Source: Acidaminococcus timonensis
Lineage (GTDB): Bacteria > Bacillota > Negativicutes > Acidaminococcales > Acidaminococcaceae
Direction: 5' to 3'
Length of the DNA stretch: 64,000 nucleotides
NCBI RefSeq assembly: GCF_900106585.1
Contig: NZ_FNWH01000006.1
Span: forward strand, 682,001-746,000
Both the position numbers and the translations under genes were made by a program. The notes beneath the pieces were generated by a model. That model was given only the letters and a program-made list of their open reading frames with translations, had not been told where the DNA came from and did not search any database. Of the stretch, positions 1-8,999 are shown piece after piece; position 1 is the stretch's first letter, and every line of letters begins with the position of its first letter.

Positions 1-49
1 ATGGCTGCGCGTTCTGTCCGTACAGTTATTTTTGCAAAAAAGAATAGAA

Positions 50-161
50 GTCAGATGTCAGATGTCAGCCTGGACCAGCAGGCCGTTTGTCCGATTTGCT
101 TGTCCCGGTTTTTTCTGACATCTGGAGCTCCCGCAGGGAGCGAGTCTGACTTCTGACATCT
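50..161. repeat. Inverted heptamer-repeat element in the leading intergenic region
   Basis: Two and a half tandem copies of the 7-mer GTCAGAT lie at 50-68. The inverse heptamer CTGACAT occurs at 115-121 and again as an imperfect doublet at 146-161, so the two arms can pair. A small hairpin (GCTCCC/GGGAGC, 127-140) sits between the right-hand copies. The structure ends just before the ribosome-binding site of the next gene. It belongs to the dispersed 7-bp repeats described under findings. Nothing else was recognised in bases 1-176. Confidence 0.6.
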
Positions 162-176
162 CAAGGAGGGATTTCC

Positions 177-842
177 ATGTTACAATTCCACTATATCCAT
201 CATTCTGCCTTTACCCTGAGTGACGGCAGGACCACCCTGCTGTTCGATCCCTATCTGGAGGGCAATCCGGAGGGGCTGGAACCTTCCGACATCAAAGCGG
301 ATGCCATCCTGGTGTCCCATTACCATGGGGACCATCTGGGCGCTGCCTATGAAATCGCCAAAGCCAATGACGCCCTGATCATCTCCACGGCGGAAATCGC
401 CAATGATGCAGCATCCCATGGCCTGCGCTCCCACGCCATGCACCTGGGCGGCACCCATACCTTCCCCTTCGGAAGGGTACGCCTGACCCCGGCCTTCCAC
501 GGCAGCGGCATTGCCGGCGGCCATGCCTGCGGCTTCATCGTGGAATTCGGCGGCAAGACCGTCTACTTCGCCGGCGACACCAGCGTGTTCGGTGACATGG
601 CCCTGCTGCCCCGGCTGGAAAAGATCGACTATGCCCTGCTGCCCATCGGGGACAACTTCACCATGGGACCCAAAGACGCCCGCCTGGCGGCTGAACTGCT
701 GCAGGCGCCCGTGGTGATTCCCATCCACTACAGCACCTGGCCTGTGATCGCCCAGGATCCGGAAGCCTTTAAGGCCGATGTGGAAGCCACCACCACCAGT
801 AAAGTATGGGTGGTGAAACCGGGCAGCACCGTGGAATTGTAG
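177..842 (+). CDS. Metal-dependent hydrolase of the UPF0173 MBL-fold family
   Basis: A 221-residue metallo-beta-lactamase-fold protein. The metal-binding signature H-x-H-x-D-H is seen at His48, His50, Asp52 and His53. A later Asp in an AGDTS segment and a His in an IPIHYSTW segment complete the usual binuclear site. Length and layout match the UPF0173 (YtkL-like) hydrolases, whose physiological substrate is unknown. The ATG follows a strong AAGGAGG site. No signal peptide is visible, so it should be cytosolic. The next gene has its own promoter, so this looks monocistronic. The family call is firm, the function is not. Confidence 0.85.
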   Translation: MLQFHYIHHSAFTLSDGRTTLLFDPYLEGNPEGLEPSDIKADAILVSHYHGDHLGAAYEIAKANDALIISTAEIANDAASHGLRSHAMHLGGTHTFPFGRVRLTPAFHGSGIAGGHACGFIVEFGGKTVYFAGDTSVFGDMALLPRLEKIDYALLPIGDNFTMGPKDARLAAELLQAPVVIPIHYSTWPVIAQDPEAFKADVEATTTSKVWVVKPGSTVEL

Positions 843-891
843 AAAAAGTGTAAGAAAAACCCCCGATTTGTTACACAACCGGTATCCTTCC

Positions 892-920
892 TTTACAACA
901 GCCCGCAAGTACAGTACAAT
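892..920 (+). promoter_or_regulatory. Sigma-70-type promoter for the SSS symporter
   Basis: TTTACA (892-897), a 17-bp spacer and TACAAT (915-920), about 50 bp upstream of the symporter start. Confidence 0.55.
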
Positions 921-967
921 GGAATCTGTTGAATTCCCGTAGGACTTTTACTACTATTTTTGGGGTG

Positions 968-2389
968 ATGTTGTTGAATTGGTATTTGGCGGTTATTATC
1001 GGGTATGCGTTTTTACTGATCCTGCTGGGACATCTGGTGGGGAAACATGTGAAAGGAGCCTCTGACTTCTTTGTAGGCGGACGGTCTTTTGGGGCAGGGC
1101 TCCTTTTTACGACTCTGATTGCAGCCAACATCGGGGCCGGGTCAACGGTTGGGGTCACCGGGCTGGCCTATAAGTTCGGGGTCTCCAGCTGGTGGTGGAT
1201 CGGCTGCAGCGGCCTGGGGTCTCTGATCCTGGCCTACATTGTGGGGCCTGCCGTGTGGCGGGTGGCCAAGAAGCACAGTCTGTATACCATGGGGGATTAC
1301 CTGGACCTGCGGTACGGCCGTCCCTTCCGGGGTGTGACGTCCACCATGATGGCCATCGGGACCCTGGCCCTGTTTTCCGGTCAGCTGCTGGGCATTGCCT
1401 GGATCCTGAATGTGGTGGCCGGCGTGGAGAAACTGTACGGCATCATCATTGCGGCCGTGGTGGTGACGCTGTACTTCTCCGCCGGAGGCATCAAGAGTGC
1501 GGCCATTGTGAACATCATCGAACTGATCGTGATCCTCCTGGGGTTCTGTGTGGCCACTCCCTTCGCCCTGCAGTACGTAGGGGGCTGGGAAGGACTCCAC
1601 ACCGCGGTGGCAGCCCATATGGACACGGCCGCTACCGCCCGGTATTTTTCCTGGGACGGCATGGGGAGTACGGCCATCCTGGGGTATTTCCTGATGCTGA
1701 CTCCAGCTTTCTGCATTTCTCCGGGCCTGATCGGCAAGGTGTATGCAGCCAGGGATGAAAAAGCCGTGCGCCGGGGAACCCTGTGGAACGGCATCGTGCA
1801 GCTGCTGTTCGCCTTCCTGCCCACCATCATCGGCATGTGCGCCTTTGCGGCGTTCCCTGAGCTGGGCAACCAGGAACTGGCCCTGCCCAAGGCCATGAAG
1901 GAAATGATGCCCTTCGGTATTTCAGCCCTGGCTCTGGCGGCCATTTTCGCTGCAGAAGTAAGTACCTGCGATACGGTACTGTACATGCTGGCCACCAGCC
2001 TGTCCAAGGACCTGTACCAGACTTTCTTCCGGCCCGATTTGGACGATGCGGGCCTTTTGAAAGTGAGCCAGAAGCTCACCGTGGTCTGCGGCGTCGTGGG
2101 CGTATTCATCGCCTATTATATGGCCAACATCATTACGGCCCTGGCCATTTTCTACAGCTTGATGACCGTGTCCCTGGCGGCCCCCTTCCTGTTCGGCCTG
2201 TTCCAGGAGAAAGCCTCCACCAAAGGGGCTTTCTGCTCTGCCATCATCGGCGTGGCCGTGGTGCTGGGCCTGAAAATCTTCAACGGGGGCAAGGGCATCG
2301 GCATCCTGAATGCCACCAGCCTGGGCATCCTGGTAGCGGCGGTGATCATGCTGGCAAGCCTGTGGGTGGTGCCGAAAAAGGAAAAGTGA
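968..2389 (+). CDS. Sodium:solute symporter (SSS family)
   Basis: About 473 residues with roughly 13 hydrophobic segments, typical of Na+/solute symporters related to the proline and pantothenate carriers. The first helix begins within ten residues of the start, and a GGRSFG segment follows helix 1 as in SSS proteins. It should import a small organic solute with Na+, but the substrate cannot be read from sequence. The start is uncertain: ATG at 968 is chosen, while TTG codons at 971 and 974 and an upstream in-frame TTG at 929 are possible. The GGGGTGATG at 962-970 may itself act as a ribosome-binding site for a TTG start. It is flanked by its own promoter and by a heptamer repeat. Confidence 0.85.
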   Translation: MLLNWYLAVIIGYAFLLILLGHLVGKHVKGASDFFVGGRSFGAGLLFTTLIAANIGAGSTVGVTGLAYKFGVSSWWWIGCSGLGSLILAYIVGPAVWRVAKKHSLYTMGDYLDLRYGRPFRGVTSTMMAIGTLALFSGQLLGIAWILNVVAGVEKLYGIIIAAVVVTLYFSAGGIKSAAIVNIIELIVILLGFCVATPFALQYVGGWEGLHTAVAAHMDTAATARYFSWDGMGSTAILGYFLMLTPAFCISPGLIGKVYAARDEKAVRRGTLWNGIVQLLFAFLPTIIGMCAFAAFPELGNQELALPKAMKEMMPFGISALALAAIFAAEVSTCDTVLYMLATSLSKDLYQTFFRPDLDDAGLLKVSQKLTVVCGVVGVFIAYYMANIITALAIFYSLMTVSLAAPFLFGLFQEKASTKGAFCSAIIGVAVVLGLKIFNGGKGIGILNATSLGILVAAVIMLASLWVVPKKEK

Positions 2390-2422
2390 AGAGGGAAGAG
2401 AAGGCCGGTGTGGCCGTACATT

Positions 2423-2443
2423 CACTACCCACTAACCACTAAA
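2423..2443. repeat. Heptamer tandem repeat (CACTAxC)3
   Basis: CACTACC, CACTAAC and CACTAAA stand in direct tandem between the symporter and the next gene. Confidence 0.6.
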
Positions 2444-2462
2444 CGCAAGGAGTACACAACCA

Positions 2463-3749
2463 TTGAAAACCAACCATAAACGTCTTCTGCTGGGGCTTGT
2501 CACGGCGGCTGTGCTGCTGCCGGGCACTGCTTCTGCGGCTCCTTTGAACGCAGTTCTGGCGCCCAGGGATCCCGCCGTGGAACCGGTTTCCCTGGACGAG
2601 ACCGCACCTGCTGCCGGCTCCCGGCCGGCGGGGGAGAAACCGGCCCGGGCCAGGAAGGAACACCGGCACCAGCAGGAAACTCTGGAAAAAAAAGAACAAT
2701 CGGATCAAACCGGTACCCAGGGGACCAAAAGCTTCCTGGAGCGGCTGCGGGAGAAATTCCGGGGCCACGGTGACGGCGGCACCCGGGAGGAAGCCGGACC
2801 GGAGGGAAAACCGGCCAAACTGGAAAAATCCGTCCCACCGGAAAAACCGGCTCTGGACGAAAAAACTGAGAAACCGGAAAAACAGGCAAGGGACAGAAAA
2901 CCTGAGAAACCGGCCAAACCGGAAAAACCGGCAAAGCACGAGAAATCCGGAAAACCGGGCAGGGATCTCCCTCCTGCGGACTTGACCAGACTGGGACCGG
3001 CGGACCCGGACAGCCTGGTGATCCGCAAGGGTCTGCTTTCCATCACCGGCAAAAAAATGCAACTGCCCAGGTATTACAACCCGGACAAGCTGCTGCGCCT
3101 GGAAAACCAGGACAAGGCGGTGGAGGATCCCAGCCTGAAGATCATCATCAATGCACTGACCACCACTGCCAGCCTGTGGAACCTGCCGGCCAACTACCGG
3201 CAGGAACCCATTGCCGGGCCCGGAGAGGTCACCCGTGACCAGGCTGTGACTCTGCTGCGGCGCTACAACCAGGACCTGCCCATCAAGGCCACCCCGGAAC
3301 AGATCGTGGATCTGTATTACCAGGAAGCCGGCCGGGAGGGGCTGCGCTGGGATGTGGTGTTCTGCCAGGCCCTGCTGGAGACCGGATTTTTCCATTTCGG
3401 CGGCACGGTGGTCCCCGAGCAGAACAACTTCTGCGGCCTGGGCACCACCAGCGCCACGGTGCGGGGAGCCTATTTTGCCACGCCCCGGGAGGGGGTACGG
3501 GCCCATGTGCAGCATCTGATGGCCTATACCACTGACCGGCTGCCCCAGACGCCGGTGATCGATCCCCGGTACTATCTGGTGTACAAAACAAAACTGCAGA
3601 ATCACAGCTTCTTCACCCACTGGTCCCAGCTGAACGGCAAATGGGCCACGGGCAGCTACTACGCAGAAAAGATCCTGAACCTGCATGAACAGATGAAACA
3701 GATCGTTGCCATCAGCGATACCGATTGGGATGGAGGCCTTTTGAAATGA
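2463..3749 (+). CDS. Secreted glucosaminidase-domain cell-wall hydrolase
   Basis: A 428-residue exported protein starting at TTG after AAGGAG. Residues 1-25 form a signal peptide (KTNHKR, hydrophobic core, ASA cleavage site). Residues 40-180 are a low-complexity Lys/Glu/Pro linker with many EKPxKP units, likely extended in the envelope. The C-terminal third has the hallmarks of the glucosaminidase family (pfam01832): a QALLETGFF segment with the presumed catalytic Glu, then NNFCGLG, then a PREGVRAHVQHL region. It probably cleaves glycan strands of peptidoglycan. Its stop codon overlaps the start of trmL (ATGA). Confidence 0.8.
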   Translation: MKTNHKRLLLGLVTAAVLLPGTASAAPLNAVLAPRDPAVEPVSLDETAPAAGSRPAGEKPARARKEHRHQQETLEKKEQSDQTGTQGTKSFLERLREKFRGHGDGGTREEAGPEGKPAKLEKSVPPEKPALDEKTEKPEKQARDRKPEKPAKPEKPAKHEKSGKPGRDLPPADLTRLGPADPDSLVIRKGLLSITGKKMQLPRYYNPDKLLRLENQDKAVEDPSLKIIINALTTTASLWNLPANYRQEPIAGPGEVTRDQAVTLLRRYNQDLPIKATPEQIVDLYYQEAGREGLRWDVVFCQALLETGFFHFGGTVVPEQNNFCGLGTTSATVRGAYFATPREGVRAHVQHLMAYTTDRLPQTPVIDPRYYLVYKTKLQNHSFFTHWSQLNGKWATGSYYAEKILNLHEQMKQIVAISDTDWDGGLLK

Positions 3750-4216
3750 TGCATGTTGTACTGGTAGAGCCGGAAATTCCCGGCAACACGGGAAACATTG
3801 CCCGCCTGTGTGCGGCCACGGGAGCGTCCCTGCATCTGGTGCGTCCCCTGGGCTTTTCGGTGGACGATAAATATCTGAAACGGGCCGGGCTGGATTACTG
3901 GCACCTGGTGGATGTCCATTACTACGATTCGGTGGAGGAAGTCCTGGCCGAATACCCGGACAGCCCCCGGTTCCTTCTGACCACCCATGCCCATCATTCT
4001 TACAGCCGTGTCCATTACGGTCCGGATTCCCTGCTGATCTTCGGCAAGGAAAGTGCCGGACTGCCGGAAGCGTTCCGCAACGCCCATGCGGATGAGTGTG
4101 TACGCATCCCCATGGTCAGCGAGGCACGGTCCCTGAACCTGGCCAATTCGGTGGCCATTGTGCTGTACGAGGCCTTACGACAGAATGATTTTGACCTTCA
4201 GGAGGGAACCATATGA
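3746..4216 (+). CDS. trmL: tRNA (cytidine(34)-2'-O)-methyltransferase TrmL
   Basis: 156 residues, a SPOUT-class methyltransferase that 2'-O-methylates the wobble base of certain leucine tRNAs. The EPEIPGNTGNIARLC segment at the N terminus, GKESAGLPE in the middle and the SLNLANSVAIVLYE knot region are the classic TrmL motifs. The ATG at 3746 overlaps the previous stop and follows TGGAGG by nine bases; ATG 3749 is an equally possible start. It is the first gene of a run of overlapping genes leading into the folate genes, with a 4-bp overlap to the next one. Confidence 0.93.
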   Translation: MMHVVLVEPEIPGNTGNIARLCAATGASLHLVRPLGFSVDDKYLKRAGLDYWHLVDVHYYDSVEEVLAEYPDSPRFLLTTHAHHSYSRVHYGPDSLLIFGKESAGLPEAFRNAHADECVRIPMVSEARSLNLANSVAIVLYEALRQNDFDLQEGTI

Positions 4217-4575
4217 TCTGTATCAAGGAATTCGAGTTCGACGCGGCCCATTACCTGCCCAACTATCACGGCAAATGCGAACATCTCCATGGCCACACCT
4301 ACAAGCTGGTGGTGAAAGTGGAAGGCAGGCCCGATGAAGAAGGCATGGTGCTGGATTTTGTCCAGTTCAAACATACGGTGAACGAGCTGGTGGTGGACAA
4401 ACTGGACCACCACTGCCTGAACGACATCCTGCCCAACCCTTCGGCGGAAAACATTGCCCTGTGGGTGTGGAAGCAGCTCCACGATGTGCTCCACGGGCCC
4501 AACTATGCCCTGCATGAGGTCCAGGTCTGGGAGACGAAGACCAGCGGGATCGTATATCGAGGTGAAGTATGCTGA
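4213..4575 (+). CDS. queD: 6-pyruvoyl-tetrahydropterin synthase homologue (QueD or dual PTPS-I/III type)
   Basis: 120 residues, a tunnel-fold enzyme of the COG0720 family acting on 7,8-dihydroneopterin triphosphate. Zinc ligands are His13, His26 and His28. The active-site segment reads C22-E-H-L-H-G-H, containing both the Cys typical of QueD and an adjacent Glu. QueD makes the queuosine precursor; PTPS-III variants make 6-hydroxymethyl-dihydropterin for folate. The gene overlaps folE2 and is followed by folP and folK, with no folB visible. This argues for a folate role, perhaps dual folate and queuosine. The family is certain; the exact product is inferred. Confidence 0.88.
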   Translation: MICIKEFEFDAAHYLPNYHGKCEHLHGHTYKLVVKVEGRPDEEGMVLDFVQFKHTVNELVVDKLDHHCLNDILPNPSAENIALWVWKQLHDVLHGPNYALHEVQVWETKTSGIVYRGEVC

Positions 4576-5336
4576 AAGACGTACAGGCACAAAAAGACGA
4601 GCGGAACATTGCCCTGAAACATGTGGGCATCAGGAACCTGCGCTGGCCCATTGTGCTGGCTGACAGGGAAAAGGGCACCCAGCCCACGGTGGCCACGGTG
4701 AGCCTGGCGGTGGATCTGCCCCGGGAACAGCGGGGCACCCACATGAGCCGGTTCGTGGAATGCCTGAAGCAGGTGGGCCCCATCCGCCCCTTCGAACTGG
4801 AACAGGTGCTGGACGGGCTGAAGCAGAAGCTGGAGGCCCGGAAGGCCATGCTGCAGTTCGACTGCCCCTATTTCATCACGAAAAAGGCGCCGGTCAGCGG
4901 CATCGAAAGCTACCTGGATGTGGACTGCCATTTCAAGGCGGAAAAAGGGGAGACCTTCTCCCTGGAAGTGGGGGTGGACGTGCCCATCCATACCCTGTGC
5001 CCCTGCTCCAAGGAAATCAGCCGATACGGGGCCCACAACCAGCGGGCCTGGGCAAGGATGCGCATCCGCAGCACCGGACCTGTATGGATCGAGGAACTGG
5101 TGGCCATGGCGGAGAAGGGGGCTTCCACCCCGCTGTATTCCCTGCTGAAACGGCCGGACGAGAAATGCGTCACGGAGATGGCCTATGAGAATCCCCGGTT
5201 CGTGGAGGATGCGGTCCGGGAAATCGCCCTGCAGCTGGAGGCCGATGATCGCATCGACTGGTATGAAGTCACTGTGGAGAGCGAAGAGAGCATCCACAAC
5301 CACAATGCCTTTGCAACCGTAGAAAAAGAGGTGTAA
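4569..5336 (+). CDS. folE2: GTP cyclohydrolase FolE2 (type IB)
   Basis: 255 residues, the metal-flexible GTP cyclohydrolase that converts GTP to 7,8-dihydroneopterin triphosphate, the first step of folate synthesis. The TLCPCSKEISRYGAHNQR segment holds the Cys and His residues conserved in FolE2, and VDLPREQRGTHMSRF is another family signature. It overlaps the end of the pterin synthase gene by 7 bp and is separated from folP by 4 bp, so translation is likely coupled. FolE2 enzymes are often used where zinc is scarce, but no Zur site was recognised. Confidence 0.95.
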   Translation: MLKDVQAQKDERNIALKHVGIRNLRWPIVLADREKGTQPTVATVSLAVDLPREQRGTHMSRFVECLKQVGPIRPFELEQVLDGLKQKLEARKAMLQFDCPYFITKKAPVSGIESYLDVDCHFKAEKGETFSLEVGVDVPIHTLCPCSKEISRYGAHNQRAWARMRIRSTGPVWIEELVAMAEKGASTPLYSLLKRPDEKCVTEMAYENPRFVEDAVREIALQLEADDRIDWYEVTVESEESIHNHNAFATVEKEV

Positions 5337-5340
5337 TGTC

Positions 5341-6537
5341 ATGTACCTGTCCATTCCGCCTGCGCGGATCCGGTATGAAATGGAAAAGATGGATGTCCAT
5401 CCTGTGGGCATCGAACTGATGGCTCCCAAGGCCCGGGTGGAACCCCTGAAGCTGCTGGACGTGCGCACGCCGGCTGCCAACATCATCAAACAGGAGATGC
5501 TGGCCCTGGGCGGGGACTGTGTGAATCCCAAGGGTACCATCAACTGCAGCCTGGACCGGGTGGATGTGATCCTTTTGGGCAACCGGCGCCAGTACCGGAA
5601 CCTGGTGAAGAAACTGGGAACCATGGCCAACTGGTTCGGGATCCAGGCCATTATGGACGATCTGTGGGAATTCCTGGAACCGGGGACACTGGTGACGGTA
5701 CTGGCTGACGGCCGGAAGCTGACCTATGAAAAGATGCGGGTCATGGGAATTTTGAATGTGACGCCGGATTCTTTCTATGCCGGTTCCCGGATCAGTGGGG
5801 AACAGGCCCTTTTGGAGAAAGCGGAAACCATGCTCCGGGATGGAGCGGACCTGCTGGATATCGGCGGGGAATCCACCCGTCCGGGAGCGGATCCTGTGTC
5901 TCCGGAAGAGGAAAAACGCCGGGTGACGGGGGCCCTTTCCGCTCTGCGAAAACAGTTTCCGGAGGCCGTTCTCAGTGTGGACACCTACCATGCTGAGACG
6001 GCGGAAGCGGCCCTGGCAGCCGGTGCGGACATCATCAATGATGTGACGGCCGGTACCGGTGATCCCCGGATGCTTACTGTGGCTGCGGCTGCCAAGGCCC
6101 CCCTGGTGCTCATGCATATGCGGGGGACGCCCAAGACCATGCTCAGCAGCGAAAACAAGCAGTACCACAATGTGGTGGGAGACGTGGCCCGTTACCTGCT
6201 GGAACGGGCCGGTGCCTGCGCCGCTGTGGGACTGGGCAGGGACAAGGTGATCTTGGATCCGGGCCTGGGCTTTGCCAAGGACAGGGACGGAAACCTGGCC
6301 CTGTGCAACGGGCTGGCCGAACTGACGGGGCAGGGCATTCCGGTGCTTCTGGCCGGCAGCCGCAAAGGCTTCATCGGCAAGGTGCTGGGGGATCTGCCTG
6401 CAGACGACCGTCTGGAGGGCACCATGGCCCTGTCCGCCTGTGCCGTGTATGCCGGGGCCCAGATGGTCCGGGTCCATGATGTGAAAGAAAATGTCCGGAT
6501 CATCCGGATGCTGGAGGCGATCCGGGCATGCCAGTAG
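5341..6537 (+). CDS. folP: Dihydropteroate synthase with N-terminal extension
   Basis: 398 residues, longer than the usual 270-280. Residues 131-398 are the TIM-barrel synthase: MGILNVTPDSF near the start, then DIGGESTRPGA, a SVDTYHAE strand, HMRGTP, DPGLGFAKD and AGSRKGFIG. It condenses hydroxymethyl-dihydropterin pyrophosphate with p-aminobenzoate. The first ~130 residues form an extra domain without a recognised catalytic motif; such extensions occur in FolP of several Firmicutes. The gene overlaps folK by 10 bp. Confidence 0.94.
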   Translation: MYLSIPPARIRYEMEKMDVHPVGIELMAPKARVEPLKLLDVRTPAANIIKQEMLALGGDCVNPKGTINCSLDRVDVILLGNRRQYRNLVKKLGTMANWFGIQAIMDDLWEFLEPGTLVTVLADGRKLTYEKMRVMGILNVTPDSFYAGSRISGEQALLEKAETMLRDGADLLDIGGESTRPGADPVSPEEEKRRVTGALSALRKQFPEAVLSVDTYHAETAEAALAAGADIINDVTAGTGDPRMLTVAAAAKAPLVLMHMRGTPKTMLSSENKQYHNVVGDVARYLLERAGACAAVGLGRDKVILDPGLGFAKDRDGNLALCNGLAELTGQGIPVLLAGSRKGFIGKVLGDLPADDRLEGTMALSACAVYAGAQMVRVHDVKENVRIIRMLEAIRACQ

Positions 6538-7748
6538 CATACATTGCCCTGGGCAGCAACCTGGGGGACAAAGAGAAGAACCTGGAACAGGCCCTGGACC
6601 GGCTCCGGAAACACGGGGTGCAGGTGCTGGCCGTATCTCCCTGGATCGCCACCGCTCCCTATGGGGTCACGGATCAGCCGGACTTTTTGAACGGAGCGGC
6701 GAAAGTGGAGTGGGGCGGTGACGCCGAAAGCCTGCTCCATACGCTCCTGGGCGTGGAACAGGAAATGGGACGGCAGCGCAGGCGGCACTGGGGCGAGCGG
6801 AACATCGACCTGGACCTGTTGCTGTTCGGGGACCAGATCCTCCACACCGACGATTTGAACCTGCCCCATCCCGACATGGCCAACCGGAGCTTCGTGCTGG
6901 AACCCCTTTGTGCCATCGGGCCGGAAGTGGTCCATCCGGTGCTGAAAAAGACCATCCGGGCGCTGTGGCAGGCTCTTCAGGAAAAAGAACATGAAACCAA
7001 ACAGGAAAGCAGGGAACAGAACATGCAAGATCGTTTGAAGACTGGGGTCGTCCTGGTCCTTCTCTATACCATTTTATTTGCCATTGCAGAATCCGTACAA
7101 ATCGTTCCGGGCCTGAGCGGCCTGCGTCTGGCGGGGATGCTTTCCGTCCCCTACGGGCTGATCTTCGGCCGGCTGGGAGCCATCTCGGCGGCTCTGGGAG
7201 CAGCCCTGGGCATGGTGGTCACCGGGGGCAACTCCAATTTCATCCCCATTGAATTTTTGGGAGCGCTGCTGTCGGCCTATCTGCCCTTCCGGGTATGGCA
7301 GGGCATGCGCAGTCCCCAGGAACCCTATCTGTGTGTGGAAGATGAACGGACCGGCATGATGTACTTCGTGCTGAGCCTGATCGGCACCGTTCCCATGGCC
7401 GTGTTCCCGGCAGTGGGCGGCGATCTGTATAAAATCGTACCTTTCCCGGCGTCCTATCCGAAGATGTTCCTGGCCAGCCTGGTGTGCACGGTGGTGGGGG
7501 GCTTTATCGTGTATCTGTTTGCGGCACCCCGCATGTTCCGGGGCCCGGGGGAAGCCCTGTGGAACCGGATCAGGGATCCCAAAGGCACCACCCGGAATCT
7601 GGCCGTGGCCATGATCCGGATCACCCTGACCGGGGGCTTCCTGGGGCTGGGCCTGGCTTTCATCTTTCCCAATGAATTCGAACTGATCATCGTGGAATAT
7701 GTGATGGGCATCTTCGCAGCCATCCTGTTCATCCTGACGGCTGTGTAA
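6528..7748 (+). CDS. folK: FolK pyrophosphokinase fused in frame to a polytopic membrane domain
   Basis: 406 residues in one uninterrupted frame. Residues 1-155 are a full HPPK: ALGSNLGDKE at the start, WGERNIDLDLLLFGD and LPHPDMANRSFVLEPL in the middle. This makes the substrate for FolP. A charged linker follows, then from Met166 (base 7023) about six hydrophobic segments rich in Gly and Pro, not recognised. A weak site (CAGGGA) precedes the ATG at 7023, so the membrane protein might also be made separately. The second half resembles small integral membrane transport components but has no diagnostic motif. No stop lies between the halves. Confidence 0.8.
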   Translation: MPVAYIALGSNLGDKEKNLEQALDRLRKHGVQVLAVSPWIATAPYGVTDQPDFLNGAAKVEWGGDAESLLHTLLGVEQEMGRQRRRHWGERNIDLDLLLFGDQILHTDDLNLPHPDMANRSFVLEPLCAIGPEVVHPVLKKTIRALWQALQEKEHETKQESREQNMQDRLKTGVVLVLLYTILFAIAESVQIVPGLSGLRLAGMLSVPYGLIFGRLGAISAALGAALGMVVTGGNSNFIPIEFLGALLSAYLPFRVWQGMRSPQEPYLCVEDERTGMMYFVLSLIGTVPMAVFPAVGGDLYKIVPFPASYPKMFLASLVCTVVGGFIVYLFAAPRMFRGPGEALWNRIRDPKGTTRNLAVAMIRITLTGGFLGLGLAFIFPNEFELIIVEYVMGIFAAILFILTAV

Positions 7749-7763
7749 CTGCAAGAGGGAACT

Positions 7764-8972
7764 ATGTACCGACTGACATTACTCATCCAGGTCGTGCTGC
7801 TGGTCACATTTTTGTGGACCTGCGCCACCGTGGCCTTGGGAATGCTGACCCGGAAAAAACCGCGGCCGGTGGTGGCGGGGCCCAGTACCTTTGCGGTCCT
7901 GGTCTGCGCCCATAACGAAGAAGGGGTGGTGGGCAAGCTGCTGCGCGCCCTGGAAGAGCAGGACTATCCGGGCGAGAGGGTCCGGGTGTTCCTGCTGGCG
8001 GACCACTGTGATGACCGCACAGCGGAGGTGGGACGCCGGTTTTCCCGGGTGACGGTGCTGGAGCGGAATGAAGGGCCCCGGACCGGCAAGGGGGCCGTCC
8101 TGAACTGGGGCATTCCCCGGATCCTGAAACAGTACGGGGGCCAGTTCTCCCATATGGTGATCTTCGATGCGGACAACCTGCCGGACAAAGGCTTTTTGTC
8201 CGCCCTGGACGACAGCTTCCGCCACGGGGCCCGGCTGGTGCAGGGCAACCGGCTGCCCCTCAACCCCTATGACAACCTGATCACCCAGTGGTACAGCATG
8301 TACTGGCTCAGTGTGGATGTGTTCAGCAAACCCAAGTACAATGTGGATCTGCCGGCCATTGTGTCCGGTACCGGCTTTGGCTTCGACGTGAAGCTGCTGG
8401 ACCGGGACGGATGGCAGACCCGCACCATTGTGGAGGACCTGGAATTTTCCATGCAGCAGAACTTCAAAGGGGTGTTCTCCGAGTACCAGGACAGAGCCCG
8501 GTTCTACGACGAGCAGCCAGTGACTCTCCGGGCCATGGTGAGCCAGCTCCGGCGGTGGATGACCGGAAATTACGAAATCGCCCGGACTTACTGGCACCGG
8601 TGGCTGCAGCATTTCCTGGCCAGACCGGACGTGCGGCTCATCGACAACTTCGTGCCCATGCTCATGTGCGTGGTGTTCGGGTTCTATTTCCTGGGCAATG
8701 TGGCCTGGTGGGTGGAACGGGTGCTGAACGGTCTGCCCATGATGCATCTGAAGGATATCCTGTGGTGGTGCCTGCTGTATGTGCTCAGCCTCATCATGGG
8801 GACAAACGCTGTGCGGGGCGGGGATCTGAGCGTGAAGAAAATGCTGCCCGGCATCCTGACCGGAGGGTTCTTCTGCATCTTCCTGTCGCTGATCGCCGTC
8901 TACTCCCTGTTCCGGCCCCAGCGGAAATGGATTCCCATCGCCCATGTGCATAGGGGCGGTCCGGAAGTGTGA
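7764..8972 (+). CDS. Processive family-2 glycosyltransferase, membrane bound
   Basis: 402 residues. An N-terminal membrane helix (about 5-27) precedes a GT-A catalytic domain. VCAHNEEGVVGKLL begins the nucleotide-sugar site, FDADN is the metal-binding DxD motif, TIVEDLEF carries the presumed catalytic base, and QLRRW is the Q-x-x-R-W signature of processive enzymes. Three or four C-terminal helices follow. The enzyme should polymerise or transfer sugars at the inner face of the membrane. It is 15 bp downstream of the FolK-membrane gene and 27 bp upstream of a small secreted protein, so these may act together in an envelope process. Sugar and product are unknown. Confidence 0.87.
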   Translation: MYRLTLLIQVVLLVTFLWTCATVALGMLTRKKPRPVVAGPSTFAVLVCAHNEEGVVGKLLRALEEQDYPGERVRVFLLADHCDDRTAEVGRRFSRVTVLERNEGPRTGKGAVLNWGIPRILKQYGGQFSHMVIFDADNLPDKGFLSALDDSFRHGARLVQGNRLPLNPYDNLITQWYSMYWLSVDVFSKPKYNVDLPAIVSGTGFGFDVKLLDRDGWQTRTIVEDLEFSMQQNFKGVFSEYQDRARFYDEQPVTLRAMVSQLRRWMTGNYEIARTYWHRWLQHFLARPDVRLIDNFVPMLMCVVFGFYFLGNVAWWVERVLNGLPMMHLKDILWWCLLYVLSLIMGTNAVRGGDLSVKKMLPGILTGGFFCIFLSLIAVYSLFRPQRKWIPIAHVHRGGPEV

Positions 8973-8999
8973 ACCTGTTTTGCCAAGGAGGGAAACGAC

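Noticed and set aside
1-156. 51-codon open frame from the first base
   Set aside because: It reads straight through the heptamer repeats and a hairpin, has no visible start signals and no recognisable family.
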